Shown in pieces: positions 1-9,182 of a stretch of DNA of 64,000 bases; the first letter of the stretch is position 1, and every line of letters starts with the position of its first letter. The stretch is from assembly GCF_009193155.1 (NCBI RefSeq), contig NZ_VUKD01000002.1:434001-498000 (forward strand). The letters run 5' to 3'. The position numbers and the translations under genes are program-made. The notes under the pieces were generated by a model. The model had not been told where the DNA came from. It worked only from the letters and a program-made list of their open reading frames with translations, and ran no database searches. This DNA is from Georgenia subflava (GTDB taxonomy: Bacteria; Actinomycetota; Actinomycetes; Actinomycetales; Actinomycetaceae).

Positions 1-1118
1 ACGTGCCCAAGCGCGGACTGGGGGACCGCAGCGAGGGCCTGCTCGCCGCGCACGCCGAGCGCGAGCGCGTCTCCTTCGGTCAGGCAATCGCCAACGCCGC
101 CGCCGAGGGCGAGGAGGCCGACACGGTGCCCGAGGTCATCGGCCTGACGACCCGGGCACGCACCCAGGTCCGCGCCTTCCACGAGCTGCTCACCGGCCTG
201 CGCGACCTCGAGCTCTCGGGCGCGAGCCCGGCGGAGGTGCTCGACGCCGCCCTCGACCGCTCCGGCTACCTCGCCGAGCTCCGCGCCAGCGAGGACCCGC
301 AGGACGCCACCCGGGTCGAGAACCTCGCCGAGCTCCACGCGGTGGCCGCCGAGTTCACCGAGCTCGACCCCGAGGGGGGCCTCGGCGACTTCCTCGAACG
401 GGTCTCGCTGGTGGCCGACACGGACCAGATCCCCGACGCCGACGGCGCCGACCAGGGACAGGTCACCCTCATGACCGTCCACACCGCCAAGGGGCTGGAG
501 TTCCCGGTCGTCTTCGTCACCGGGATGGAGGACGGCACGTTCCCGCACCAGCGCTCCCTCGGCGAGGAGGACGAGCTCTCCGAGGAGCGCCGCCTCGCCT
601 ACGTCGCGCTCACCCGCGCGCGGGAGCGGCTCTACCTCTCCCGTGCCGCGGTCCGTACCGCCTGGGGCATGCCGCAGGAGCTGCCGGCGTCGAGGTTCCT
701 CGACGACATCCCCGGCGACCTGCTCGACTGGCGCCGCGCCGAGTCCTCGATGGAGACCCTGCGCGCCTCCGGCCGCGGCGGGTACGGATCCGGCGGGTTC
801 GGCAGCCAGCGCACGGGCGGCTGGGGGAGCGGCCGCGGCGGGTCCGCTGCCGCCACGCGCAGCGGACCCGCGCGGACCGGCAAGCTCGGCACGACGTCGA
901 CAGCCACGACGGCCCCCAGCTTCGGCTCCGCCGCACCGCGGCCCGCCGGCGACATCCCGGGCCTCGACGTGGGGGACAAGGTCACCCACGACAGCTACGG
1001 CGTCGGCACCGTGATCGCCCTGGAGGGCGGCGGGTCGTCCGCGGTGGCGAAGATCGACTTTGGCGGCGGTCAGGTCAAGCGGCTGCTGCTGCGCTACTCG
1101 CCGGTGACGAAGCTCTGA
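1..1118 (+). CDS. pcrA: ATP-dependent DNA helicase PcrA/UvrD, C-terminal part
   Basis: This is the 3' part of a superfamily 1A helicase gene that begins before the window; the frame is open from base 1. It unwinds DNA 3' to 5' using ATP in nucleotide-excision and replication-fork repair. The visible part carries SF1 motif V (VTLMTVHTAKGLEFP) and motif VI (EERRLAYVALTRARERLYLS). A Gly/Ser/Arg-rich linker follows, then a C-terminal Tudor-like segment beginning DVGDKVTHDSYGVGTV, which in this family contacts RNA polymerase. The sucCD-perM-purN-purH genes downstream reproduce the order around mycobacterial uvrD1, supporting a UvrD1/PcrA orthologue rather than a second UvrD paralogue. The family is certain; the symbol is likely. 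Confidence 0.95.
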   Translation, partial: VPKRGLGDRSEGLLAAHAERERVSFGQAIANAAAEGEEADTVPEVIGLTTRARTQVRAFHELLTGLRDLELSGASPAEVLDAALDRSGYLAELRASEDPQDATRVENLAELHAVAAEFTELDPEGGLGDFLERVSLVADTDQIPDADGADQGQVTLMTVHTAKGLEFPVVFVTGMEDGTFPHQRSLGEEDELSEERRLAYVALTRARERLYLSRAAVRTAWGMPQELPASRFLDDIPGDLLDWRRAESSMETLRASGRGGYGSGGFGSQRTGGWGSGRGGSAAATRSGPARTGKLGTTSTATTAPSFGSAAPRPAGDIPGLDVGDKVTHDSYGVGTVIALEGGGSSAVAKIDFGGGQVKRLLLRYSPVTKL

Positions 1119-1170
1119 CCGGCGGGGCAGCGGGGACGACTCCGTGGCCCGCTCGTCCTGCCCGGCTGGT

Positions 1171-1231
1171 CGGGCACGGGCTGGCGTCGGGCACGGGCTG
1201 GCGTCGGGCACGGGCTGGCGTCGGGCACGGG
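1171..1231. repeat. 17-bp tandem repeat, about 3.6 copies
   Basis: The unit CGGGCACGGGCTGGCGT is repeated exactly at 1171, 1188 and 1205, with a partial copy from 1222. It lies between the convergent pcrA and membrane-protein genes. No coding sense or stable hairpin is evident. It is one of several intergenic tandem arrays in this window. Confidence 0.9.
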
Positions 1232-1265
1232 CCAGCCGTGGCAACCTCGGCGAGCACAGGAACAG

Positions 1266-1874
1266 TCAGGCGACGCTGGGCTCGGAGGTGCGGCCGCGGT
1301 GCACCGCCTGGGTGACGGGGGCGGTCCGACCGAGGAGCGCGACGCCGAGGTACATCAGCACCTCCGGGTAGGCGGGGTGCGCCCAGTCGGAGCCGAGCGC
1401 GCCGAGGCCGAACGTGAGGACGAAGGCCACGGCCACCCCGGCGAGCAGGGCGGCGCCCGGACGCATCTCGGGCCGGCGCAGCAGGAGGATGCCCAGCACC
1501 GCGCTGACAGGGAAGGCCAGCACGAACGCAGCGGTCCCCAGCGCGCCCAGCAACTGTGGGGCGTCATCGATCCGTACGACGATCCCGACGACGAACGGCA
1601 CTGCGAGCATCACGAGGAGCACGACGAGGAGCCGCCTGGTCCACCGGACCGCGGACCGGCCAACGTCGATCCGCGCGGCGTCCCTGACCAGGACGGCGGC
1701 GAGCAGCGCGAACAGCACGCCGTGCGACACCGTAGCGACGTAGTACGCCCAGTCGGGGCCGCCGTCGGTGAAGACGGAAGGTCGTCCGGTCAGGCCGTGG
1801 GTGACGGCATCGGTCAGCGCGACCGCCGAGACGGTGGCGGCCGCAGCGAGAGCGGCGAGCGTGAGACGGTTCAT
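1266..1874 (-). CDS. Membrane protein of unknown function
   Basis: A 202-residue integral membrane protein with about six hydrophobic segments, starting MNRLTLAALAAAATV. I chose the ATG at 1874 because GAGGAGC sits just upstream as a Shine-Dalgarno; the open frame upstream of it has no membrane-protein character. I do not recognise the family. It is divergent from the two-component system at 2081-4383, with about 200 bp between, so it may be a target of that system; this is inference from position only. It converges on pcrA. Confidence 0.75.
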   Translation of the reverse strand: MNRLTLAALAAAATVSAVALTDAVTHGLTGRPSVFTDGGPDWAYYVATVSHGVLFALLAAVLVRDAARIDVGRSAVRWTRRLLVVLLVMLAVPFVVGIVVRIDDAPQLLGALGTAAFVLAFPVSAVLGILLLRRPEMRPGAALLAGVAVAFVLTFGLGALGSDWAHPAYPEVLMYLGVALLGRTAPVTQAVHRGRTSEPSVA

Positions 1875-2067
1875 GGCTTGCTCCTCGAACGAGGCGCACC
1901 CGGCGTGCGCCGACGACCTCGACGCTAGGGACCGGGTGGCACGGGCCGCGTCCTGCCCGGAGGACGTGCTTCTCGCCACGCCGGTCAGTCGTGCGGTCGC
2001 CGGCGTACGGCGTGACGGACCACCCCGGGTCGTCCGTGAGAAGGACCCCGCGTGGGCGCTGCGTCAC

Positions 2068-2073
2068 TATCGT
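2068..2073 (+). promoter_or_regulatory. -10 hexamer of a leaderless kinase promoter
   Basis: TATCGT lies exactly 7 nt before the GTG at 2081 with no Shine-Dalgarno between. The same spacing recurs at other genes in the window and suggests transcription starts at or next to the start codon. Confidence 0.5.
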
Positions 2074-2080
2074 CGAGCCC

Positions 2081-3733
2081 GTGAGCAGGTGGCGACGGGG
2101 CGACCTGGGGCTCGCGGCAGCTGCCGTCGCCCTCGGACTCGGCGCGGCGTGGGTGGCCGACCGGCCGTGGGCCGACGGCGTCTTCGTCGCCTGTCTCGTG
2201 CTCGCCCTCCTCGTGGGGCTGCGGCAGGTGCTGCGTGCGGTCCGCACCTGGCGCGCGGAACGCGGCGCGGCAGCCGAGATCACCCGGCTCCGACCGCCGG
2301 CGGTCGCGCAGGCCGCGGTGCTCGAGGAACGCGCCCGGCTGGCCGCCGAGATCGAGACCGTCGTCCGGGCCGGCCTGGTCCGGATGTGCCGTGCTGCCGA
2401 GCGTGCCGAGGAGGCCTGGTCGACCGGGCCCGCCGGCAGGCTTCGGGAGATCCAGCTGGAGGGCCGCGCCGTGACCTCGGAGCTGCGCCGCATGCTCGGG
2501 CTGCTCCGGGACGAGGCACCGCCTTCCGAGGAGCAGACCGCGCCCGCCGTCGCCGTAGCCAGGGTGCGGCGGTCCGACCTCGTCCTGGCCGGTGTCGCCG
2601 TGCTGGTGGTCGTCGCCGAGACCGTCGCCGCACGTGTCCTCGCGTGGTCGGAGACGGCGGGCACGACCCCGGCCTCCGTCACCCTGACCGTGCTCGCCGC
2701 GGCCACCGTCGCGGGCCGGACGCTCGCGCCCGGTGGCTCGACACTTCTCCTGGCCGCGCTCACCGTGACCGGCACGCTGCTCGGGCACCCGGTGCTCGAG
2801 GGCCTGTGGCTGCTCGTGACAGCCGGGACTCTCGCCTGGGCCTCCGTCGCCCGGGAGCCGCGCTGGGTGTGGGCCATCGCCGCGCCGGCGGCGCTGGTGG
2901 CCGGTCTCGTGCACAAGCACGCCACCGTGCGGCCGGACAACCTCACTATCGCGCTGATCATCGTCGCCGTGGGCTCCCTCGGCGGCCTCGTGGTCCGGCT
3001 GCTCCGCGCACGCGCCGAGCAGGCCGAGGAGTCGGCCGCGGAGCGCCGCAGCCAGCTGAGCACCTTCTCCGCGACGGCTGTGCGCCAGGAGCGGCTGACG
3101 ATCGCCCGCGAGCTCCACGACCTCGTCTCCGGGTCGGTCAGCGTCATGGTCATGCAGGCCGGTGCCGCCGAGGTCCAGCTCGAGACGGACCGTGCCGCGG
3201 CCCACCGGGCGCTCGGCGTCGTCCTCGACACGTGCGCCCAGACCCTCGCCGACCTCGACCATCTCGCCGCCGCAGCCGGCGCGCCGCCCGACGACGGTCT
3301 GACCGGGCTCGTGGACCGCCTGCGCGCGGCCGGTCTTCCGGTCGAGCTCACGGTCGCCGGCGGCCTCGGCCCCGCCGGCCCGACCGTGCACCGGGTGGTG
3401 CAGGAAGCCCTCCTCAACGTCCTGCGCCACGCTCCCGGAGCGTCGGCCCGGGTGAGCGTGACGGCCCGGCCTGGCGGCGTCGTCGTCGAGGTGGTCGACG
3501 ACGGTCCCGGTCGCGCGGCGGGGAAACCGCCGGGCTACGGCCTGGTCGGGCTTGCCGAGCGCCTGGAGCAGGCCGGCGGCACCCTGCGCACAGGACCCGG
3601 GGACGACGGGCGAGGGTTCCTCCTGCGCGCCGAGCTGCTGGCCCCCGGCGCGAGCGCACAGGCTGCTCGGGGCGGCGGCTCGGCGGCGCCGTCCGGTGCG
3701 CCAGAGCCGCACCCCGCCGGGGGGTCCGCGTGA
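2081..3733 (+). CDS. NarL-type sensor histidine kinase with two DHp-like modules
   Basis: A 550-residue HisKA_3-family membrane kinase. Order: two TM segments (about 8-50), a soluble helix pair (about 80-145), a multi-TM block (about 163-290), a true dimerisation/phosphoacceptor segment with LTIARELHD (phospho-His at residue 346), and an HATPase domain with N box EALLNVLRHA and a GYGLVGL G box. The 80-145 segment reads ERARLAAEIE...ELRRMLGLLRD, which resembles the ERxRIARELHD...ELRRLLGVLRD signature but lacks the histidine, so it looks like a degenerate duplicate of the DHp. I chose GTG 2081 from its -10 at 7 nt. It overlaps the response regulator gene by GTGA. The signal sensed is unknown. 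Confidence 0.88.
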   Translation: MSRWRRGDLGLAAAAVALGLGAAWVADRPWADGVFVACLVLALLVGLRQVLRAVRTWRAERGAAAEITRLRPPAVAQAAVLEERARLAAEIETVVRAGLVRMCRAAERAEEAWSTGPAGRLREIQLEGRAVTSELRRMLGLLRDEAPPSEEQTAPAVAVARVRRSDLVLAGVAVLVVVAETVAARVLAWSETAGTTPASVTLTVLAAATVAGRTLAPGGSTLLLAALTVTGTLLGHPVLEGLWLLVTAGTLAWASVAREPRWVWAIAAPAALVAGLVHKHATVRPDNLTIALIIVAVGSLGGLVVRLLRARAEQAEESAAERRSQLSTFSATAVRQERLTIARELHDLVSGSVSVMVMQAGAAEVQLETDRAAAHRALGVVLDTCAQTLADLDHLAAAAGAPPDDGLTGLVDRLRAAGLPVELTVAGGLGPAGPTVHRVVQEALLNVLRHAPGASARVSVTARPGGVVVEVVDDGPGRAAGKPPGYGLVGLAERLEQAGGTLRTGPGDDGRGFLLRAELLAPGASAQAARGGGSAAPSGAPEPHPAGGSA

Positions 3734-4383
3734 GCATCCGCATCCTCCTGGCCGACGACCACGACCTCCTCCGGCAGGGGCTTGCCGCGATCCTGTCCGC
3801 CGACCCGGACCTCGAGGTCGTCGGACAGGTGCCCGACGGTCGCGCCGCCGTCCGCGCCGCCCGGACGCTGCTGCCCGACGTCGTCCTCATGGACGTCCAG
3901 ATGCCCGGCGGGGACGGGATCACCGCCACGGCCGAGGTGCTCGCCGCGGCACCCGGGACGCGGGTGATGGTCCTGACGACCTTCGACCTCGACGAGTACG
4001 TCCTCGGTGCGCTGCGTGCGGGCGCGAGCGGGTTCCTCGTCAAGACCACCCCGCCCGTGCAGATCGTCTCCGCCGTCAAGGCGTGCGCGGCGGGCGAGAC
4101 CACGCTCGGCCCGACGGTGCTGCGGCGCCTCGTGGAGACCTACGTCGACCACGGCGGGCCCGCGGCGGTGCCCGGGATGGACGCGCTGACACCGCGCGAG
4201 CACGACGTCCTCGTCGCCATGGCGGACGGGCTGTCCAACGCGGAGATCGGAGCACGTCTCTACCTCGCCGAGACCACCGTCAAGACGCACGTCACCCGCA
4301 TCCTCGCCAAGCTCCGAGTACGAGACCGGGTCCAGGCCGTCGTCCTGGCGCACCGGGCCGGCCTGGTCCGGCGCGACGGCTGA
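3730..4383 (+). CDS. NarL/FixJ-family response regulator
   Basis: A 217-residue DNA-binding response regulator. The receiver domain has the acidic pair DD (9-10), phosphoacceptor D55 in VVLMDVQMP, and the conserved Lys in GFLVKTT. The C-terminal LuxR-type HTH reads LTPREHDVLVAMADGLSNAE followed by ETTVKTHVTRILAKL. It begins with a GTG inside the kinase stop (GTGA, 4-base overlap), so the pair is translationally coupled. Candidate targets are the divergent membrane protein at 1266-1874 or the acyltransferase downstream; neither is shown by the sequence. Confidence 0.93.
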   Translation: MSIRILLADDHDLLRQGLAAILSADPDLEVVGQVPDGRAAVRAARTLLPDVVLMDVQMPGGDGITATAEVLAAAPGTRVMVLTTFDLDEYVLGALRAGASGFLVKTTPPVQIVSAVKACAAGETTLGPTVLRRLVETYVDHGGPAAVPGMDALTPREHDVLVAMADGLSNAEIGARLYLAETTVKTHVTRILAKLRVRDRVQAVVLAHRAGLVRRDG

Positions 4384-4457
4384 CCGCCCGGAGAGTGGCG
4401 CCTGGTTCTCACGCGCGGGTACCGCGCGTCTTCCGCGGAATCGTGCGGATGCGGCCC

Positions 4458-4463
4458 TAGCCT
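4458..4463 (+). promoter_or_regulatory. Candidate -10 element of the acyltransferase gene
   Basis: TAGCCT lies about 35 nt before the ATG at 4498, with GGAGGAG at 4484-4490 as ribosome binding site. No clear -35 is seen. Confidence 0.4.
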
Positions 4464-4497
4464 TCCACCAGGGTCTTCCGCCCGGAGGAGGCTGGCC

Positions 4498-6453
4498 ATG
4501 GCGACGCAGGTGCAGGAAGCACGTCCCCGGACCGTCCGTGCGCCCGCGAGCTCGGGCGGCCGCGCCCCGCGCGCCGGTGCACGGCCCACGGCCGGCCGCA
4601 TCGAGGGGCTCGACGGGCTCCGCGCCCTGGCGATCATCGCCGTCCTCGTCTACCACCTGCGCCCGGAGTCGCTGCCCGGCGGGTTCCTCGGCGTCGACGT
4701 CTTCTTCGTCGTCTCCGGCTTCCTCATCACCACCCTGCTGCTTCGCGAGCTGCGCAAGCGCGGCCGGCTGGACCTTCCCCGCTTCTGGGTGCGCCGCGCG
4801 CGACGACTCCTGCCGGCACTGGTCAGCGTCGTCGTCGTGAGCATCCCGGTGGCCTGGGCGGTGAGCCCGGACCTGCTCGTCAGCATCGGTCGGCAGGCCC
4901 TCGGCGCGCTGACGTTCTCCAACAACTGGCTCGAGATCAGCGCCGGCACCAGCTACTTCACGGCCACGGCGCCCCAGCTCTTCGTCAACTTCTGGTCCCT
5001 GGCCGTGGAGGAGCAGTTCTACCTCCTGTGGCCGCTCCTGCTCGTCGCCGTCGTCGCAGCCACCTCGGGCGCGCGCACCCGGGTCCGGCTCGCGCTCGGG
5101 GCGGCGGCCCTGTCCGCCGGCGCCATGGCGCTGCTCTACACACCCGGCGAGGACGCCACCCGCGTCTACTACGGCACCGACACCCACGTCTTCGGGCTCA
5201 TGATCGGCGTCGCCCTCGCCTTCTCGTGGTCCGCACAGCGCGGCGGACCGTTCGCCACCCGCGCCTGGCACCGCCGGCGGCACCTCGTGGCGCTGGTGGC
5301 GCTGGCCGGGCTCACTGCGCTCATGCTCACCCTGAGCCAGTCCACGGCCCTGACGTTCCGCGGCGGGATCCTGCTCGCGAGCCTGCTGACCGCGCTGCTG
5401 ATCGCCGCGCTCCTCGGGCCGGCGAGCCCGTTCCAGCGGTTGATGCGGCTGCGCCCGCTGGAGTGGGTCGGGCAGCGCTCCTACGGGATCTACCTCTGGC
5501 ACTGGCCGATCATCGTCATCCTCAACGAGGCGATCCCGACGGCGCACGACTCACCGGGCCACTGGGCCGTGCGCGCGGCGGCCCTCGCCGTCACCCTGCT
5601 CGTCTCGGCCGCCTCGTACCGCTGGCTCGAGCAGCCGGTCCGGGAGCAGGGCTTCCGGGAGAGCTGGCGGCGCGCCCGCGGGGCGTTCGGGAGCCGGGCC
5701 CCGGCTCGACGGCTCCTCGCGCGCGCGACGGCGGCCGCCGGGGTCGCGCTCGCCGTCGCCGCCGTCGGCGCCGTGGCCGTGGCGCCCGAGCGCTCGCAGA
5801 CACAGGTGCAGATCGAGGAGGCGCAGGCGGCGGTGGACGCCTCCGCCGAGACCGCCGAGCAGGTCGACCTTGTCCAGGCGGACTACTCCATGCCCACCGG
5901 CGAGGAGATCACCGGCTTCGGCGACTCGATCGTGGTCACCAGCAAGGACGGCCTCGAGTACCTCCTGCCGGGGATCATGCTGGACGCGAAGTCGATCCGG
6001 CGCTGGGCCGACGGCGAGGCGGCCGTCCAGGCACGGCTCGCGGAGGGCACCGTCCGGCGGGCCGTCTTCCTGGACTTCGGCACCAACGCCGGCGTCGACG
6101 ACCCGGCCCTGGTGCACCGCGTGATCGAGTCGCTGGGGCCGCAACGCATGGTCGTCGTGGTCAACCTCTACGGGGGCAGCGCCTGGGTGCCCGAGGCGAA
6201 CGCCACGCTCGCCGGGATCGTTTCCGAGCACCCCAACGCGATCATCGCCGACTGGCACGCCGCGATCGCCGCCCAGCCGGAGCTCCTCCAGGCCGACCGC
6301 ATCCACCCCGGCATCGAGGGGGCCCACCTGTACGCCGAGGTCCTGCGCGACGCGTTCGCCGAGCTCTCCGAGCGGCTCACGGGGGAGCCGGTGCTCTTCG
6401 CCGAGGACGCCGGTGCGGGCGTCGGGGCGGCACTGGCCGACGCGCTGCCATAG
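4498..6453 (+). CDS. OafA/OatA-like membrane acyltransferase with C-terminal SGNH domain
   Basis: A 651-residue protein joining an integral-membrane acyltransferase-3 domain (about residues 35-400, ten or so TM segments) to an extracytoplasmic SGNH hydrolase-like domain (about 465-640). The acyltransferase signature GLDGLRALAIIAVLVYHLRP holds the catalytic His at 53. The SGNH part shows GFGDSIV (Ser 477), FGTNAG (Asn 530) and DRIHP (Asp 600, His 603), so the catalytic set is intact. The family O-acetylates peptidoglycan or surface glycans by passing acetyl groups across the membrane to the SGNH domain. The start has a strong GGAGGAG ribosome site. The acceptor glycan cannot be told from sequence. 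Confidence 0.9.
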   Translation: MATQVQEARPRTVRAPASSGGRAPRAGARPTAGRIEGLDGLRALAIIAVLVYHLRPESLPGGFLGVDVFFVVSGFLITTLLLRELRKRGRLDLPRFWVRRARRLLPALVSVVVVSIPVAWAVSPDLLVSIGRQALGALTFSNNWLEISAGTSYFTATAPQLFVNFWSLAVEEQFYLLWPLLLVAVVAATSGARTRVRLALGAAALSAGAMALLYTPGEDATRVYYGTDTHVFGLMIGVALAFSWSAQRGGPFATRAWHRRRHLVALVALAGLTALMLTLSQSTALTFRGGILLASLLTALLIAALLGPASPFQRLMRLRPLEWVGQRSYGIYLWHWPIIVILNEAIPTAHDSPGHWAVRAAALAVTLLVSAASYRWLEQPVREQGFRESWRRARGAFGSRAPARRLLARATAAAGVALAVAAVGAVAVAPERSQTQVQIEEAQAAVDASAETAEQVDLVQADYSMPTGEEITGFGDSIVVTSKDGLEYLLPGIMLDAKSIRRWADGEAAVQARLAEGTVRRAVFLDFGTNAGVDDPALVHRVIESLGPQRMVVVVNLYGGSAWVPEANATLAGIVSEHPNAIIADWHAAIAAQPELLQADRIHPGIEGAHLYAEVLRDAFAELSERLTGEPVLFAEDAGAGVGAALADALP

Positions 6454-6592
6454 CTGACCGCGGTCCCGCGTCGTGGGCGCGTGGTCCACGTCGAGCTCCC
6501 CCGAGCCCGATCGCCCGTTCAGGACAACGGTCCAGGTCGTGGTGGTGACGTCTCGCACCCTGGCCGCGACGCGACCAGACGTGCCGGCGCGA

Positions 6593-6622
6593 TAGGCTCA
6601 TCCGCGATGTCTCGATGTCGAG
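6593..6622 (+). promoter_or_regulatory. sucCD promoter and putative TCA operator
   Basis: A -10 element TAGGCT (6593-6598) is followed at 6611-6622 by the perfect inverted repeat CTCGATGTCGAG. That 12-mer is found as its exact reverse complement at the icd promoter (19561-19572), and a close variant overlaps the mdh promoter. The site lies just downstream of the expected transcription start, where a bound protein would block initiation or escape. Confidence 0.6.
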
Positions 6623-6656
6623 GCATCCTGTGATGTCGACGGAAGGACGCAGCGGG

Positions 6657-7823
6657 GTGGACCTCTACGAGTACCAGGCTCGTGACGTTTTCGAGAAGCA
6701 CGGGGTACCCGTGCTCGGCGGAATCGTGGCGACGACACCGGCCGAGGCGAAGGCCGCGGCCGAGAAGCTCGGCGGCGGGACCGTCGTCGTCAAGGCGCAG
6801 GTCAAGACGGGCGGTCGCGGCAAGGCCGGCGGCGTCAAGCTGGCCCACAGCCCCGAGGAGGCCGAGGCCCGCGCGAGCGAGATCCTCGGCATGGACATCA
6901 AGGGCCACACCGTCCACCGCGTGATGATCGCGGAGGGCGCCAAGATCGCCGAGGAGTACTACTTCTCGGTCCTCCTCGACCGGGCCGAGCGCCGCTACCT
7001 GGCGATGGCCTCCGTCGAGGGCGGCATGGAGATCGAGCAGCTCGCGGTCGAGCGTCCCGAGGCGCTCGCCCGGGTGCCCGTCGACCCGACCGTCGGGATC
7101 GACGCGGCCAAGGCCGCCGAGATCGTGTCCCAGGCCGGCTTCGCCCCCGAGGTGGCCGACGAGATCGCCGCCGTCCTGCAGAAGCTGTGGACCGTCTACG
7201 CCGAGGAGGACGCCACCCTCGTCGAGGTCAACCCGCTGGTGCGCACCGAGGACGGGGCCATCATCGCCCTGGACGGCAAGGTCACCATCGACGAGAACGC
7301 CGCGTTCCGGCACCCGGACCACGCCGAGCTCGAGGACAAGGCCGCCGCCGACCCGCTGGAGGCCAAGGCCAAGGCACTGGACCTCAACTACGTCAAGCTC
7401 GACGGCGAGGTCGGCATCATCGGCAACGGCGCCGGGCTGGTCATGTCGACGCTCGACGTCGTCGCCTACGCCGGTGAGGAGTACGGGGTCAAGCCCGCGA
7501 ACTTCCTCGACATCGGCGGCGGCGCCAACGCCCAGATCATGGCCAACGGGCTGGACGTCATCCTCGGCGACCAGCAGGTCAGGTCCGTCTTCGTCAACGT
7601 CTTCGGCGGCATCACCGCGTGCGACGAGGTCGCCAACGGCATCGTCAACGCCCTCGGGATCCTCGGTGAGCGCGCGACCAAGCCGCTCGTCGTCCGGCTG
7701 GACGGCAACAACGTGGACGAGGGCCGGAAGATCCTCGCCGAGGCGAACCACCCGCTGGTCACGCTGGTGGCCACCATGGACGAGGCCGCCGCGAAGGCTG
7801 CCGAGCTCGCGGCCGCGAAGTAA
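6657..7823 (+). CDS. sucC: Succinyl-CoA ligase (ADP-forming), beta subunit
   Basis: 388 residues, the usual SucC length. It binds nucleotide through an ATP-grasp fold and, with SucD, interconverts succinyl-CoA and succinate with substrate-level phosphorylation in the TCA cycle. Family signatures are [19 protein letters not shown] at the N terminus, the glycine-rich [14 protein letters not shown] loop, VEVNPLV, and NFLDIGGGA near the C terminus. I chose GTG 6657 because it gives the family-typical first residues and has GGAAGGA at about 9 nt; an ATG 42 bases upstream would add an atypical extension. sucD follows after 16 bases. Confidence 0.97.
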   Translation: MDLYEYQARDVFEKHGVPVLGGIVATTPAEAKAAAEKLGGGTVVVKAQVKTGGRGKAGGVKLAHSPEEAEARASEILGMDIKGHTVHRVMIAEGAKIAEEYYFSVLLDRAERRYLAMASVEGGMEIEQLAVERPEALARVPVDPTVGIDAAKAAEIVSQAGFAPEVADEIAAVLQKLWTVYAEEDATLVEVNPLVRTEDGAIIALDGKVTIDENAAFRHPDHAELEDKAAADPLEAKAKALDLNYVKLDGEVGIIGNGAGLVMSTLDVVAYAGEEYGVKPANFLDIGGGANAQIMANGLDVILGDQQVRSVFVNVFGGITACDEVANGIVNALGILGERATKPLVVRLDGNNVDEGRKILAEANHPLVTLVATMDEAAAKAAELAAAK

Positions 7824-7839
7824 GGACGGAAAGCAGAAC

Positions 7840-8760
<921 letters not shown>

Positions 8761-8807
8761 CGCCAGACCGCCGGTCCCGACCACGAGACCGGACGAGAAC
8801 GTGACCC

Positions 8808-8847
8808 GTGGCCGAGACCGTCGAGCGTGACCGACGGTCTCGGCCAC
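8808..8847 (+). terminator. Strong hairpin after sucD (16-bp perfect stem)
   Basis: Arms at 8808-8823 and 8832-8847 are perfectly complementary over 16 bp around an 8-base loop. No U-tract follows, as is common in actinobacterial terminators. It lies 48 bp after the sucD stop. Confidence 0.75.
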
Positions 8848-8894
8848 AACGGTCTCACCGCCAGCGCACGGACCTGGCGGAAAAGCATCACGAC

Positions 8895-8928
8895 GGCGGC
8901 CGTTCCCTCACACCAGGGGACGGCCGCC
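8895..8928 (+). terminator. Second hairpin downstream of sucD
   Basis: Arms at 8895-8908 and 8915-8928 pair over 14 bp with one wobble and a 6-base loop. It stands in tandem with the hairpin at 8808. The rest of the 422-bp gap (8761-9182) holds no gene I can support. Confidence 0.55.
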
Positions 8929-9182
8929 GCGCTGTCGGACCGACTGCCGACGTCTGCTGCGGGGCGGGCGCCGAGCGTCCCGATCCGGCCGCGCGTCTGG
9001 TGCGTGCCGCCGATTCGGCCCGCTGCACGCTCTCGTGGAGTCCACCGCCTCCGGGCCTTGTCGGTCGCCTCGACCGGGCGGATGATGTGCGGGTCAGGGC
9101 TTGACCTTCGGGCTGCCCGCTGCCTCAGAGTCGTCGGCACCCCTCCAGCTCAGGCCGCCGCAACCGAGCAAGGACGCTCGTC

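Noticed and set aside
1564-3712. Long minus-strand open frames under the first sensor kinase
   Set aside because: They are shadows of the kinase gene in other frames; Arg/Ala/Ser-rich with no motif. The kinase has full family signatures.
8808-9104. Small open frames between sucD and the haloperoxidase-like gene
   Set aside because: They run through two terminator-like hairpins, lack a ribosome site and have no similarity I recognise.
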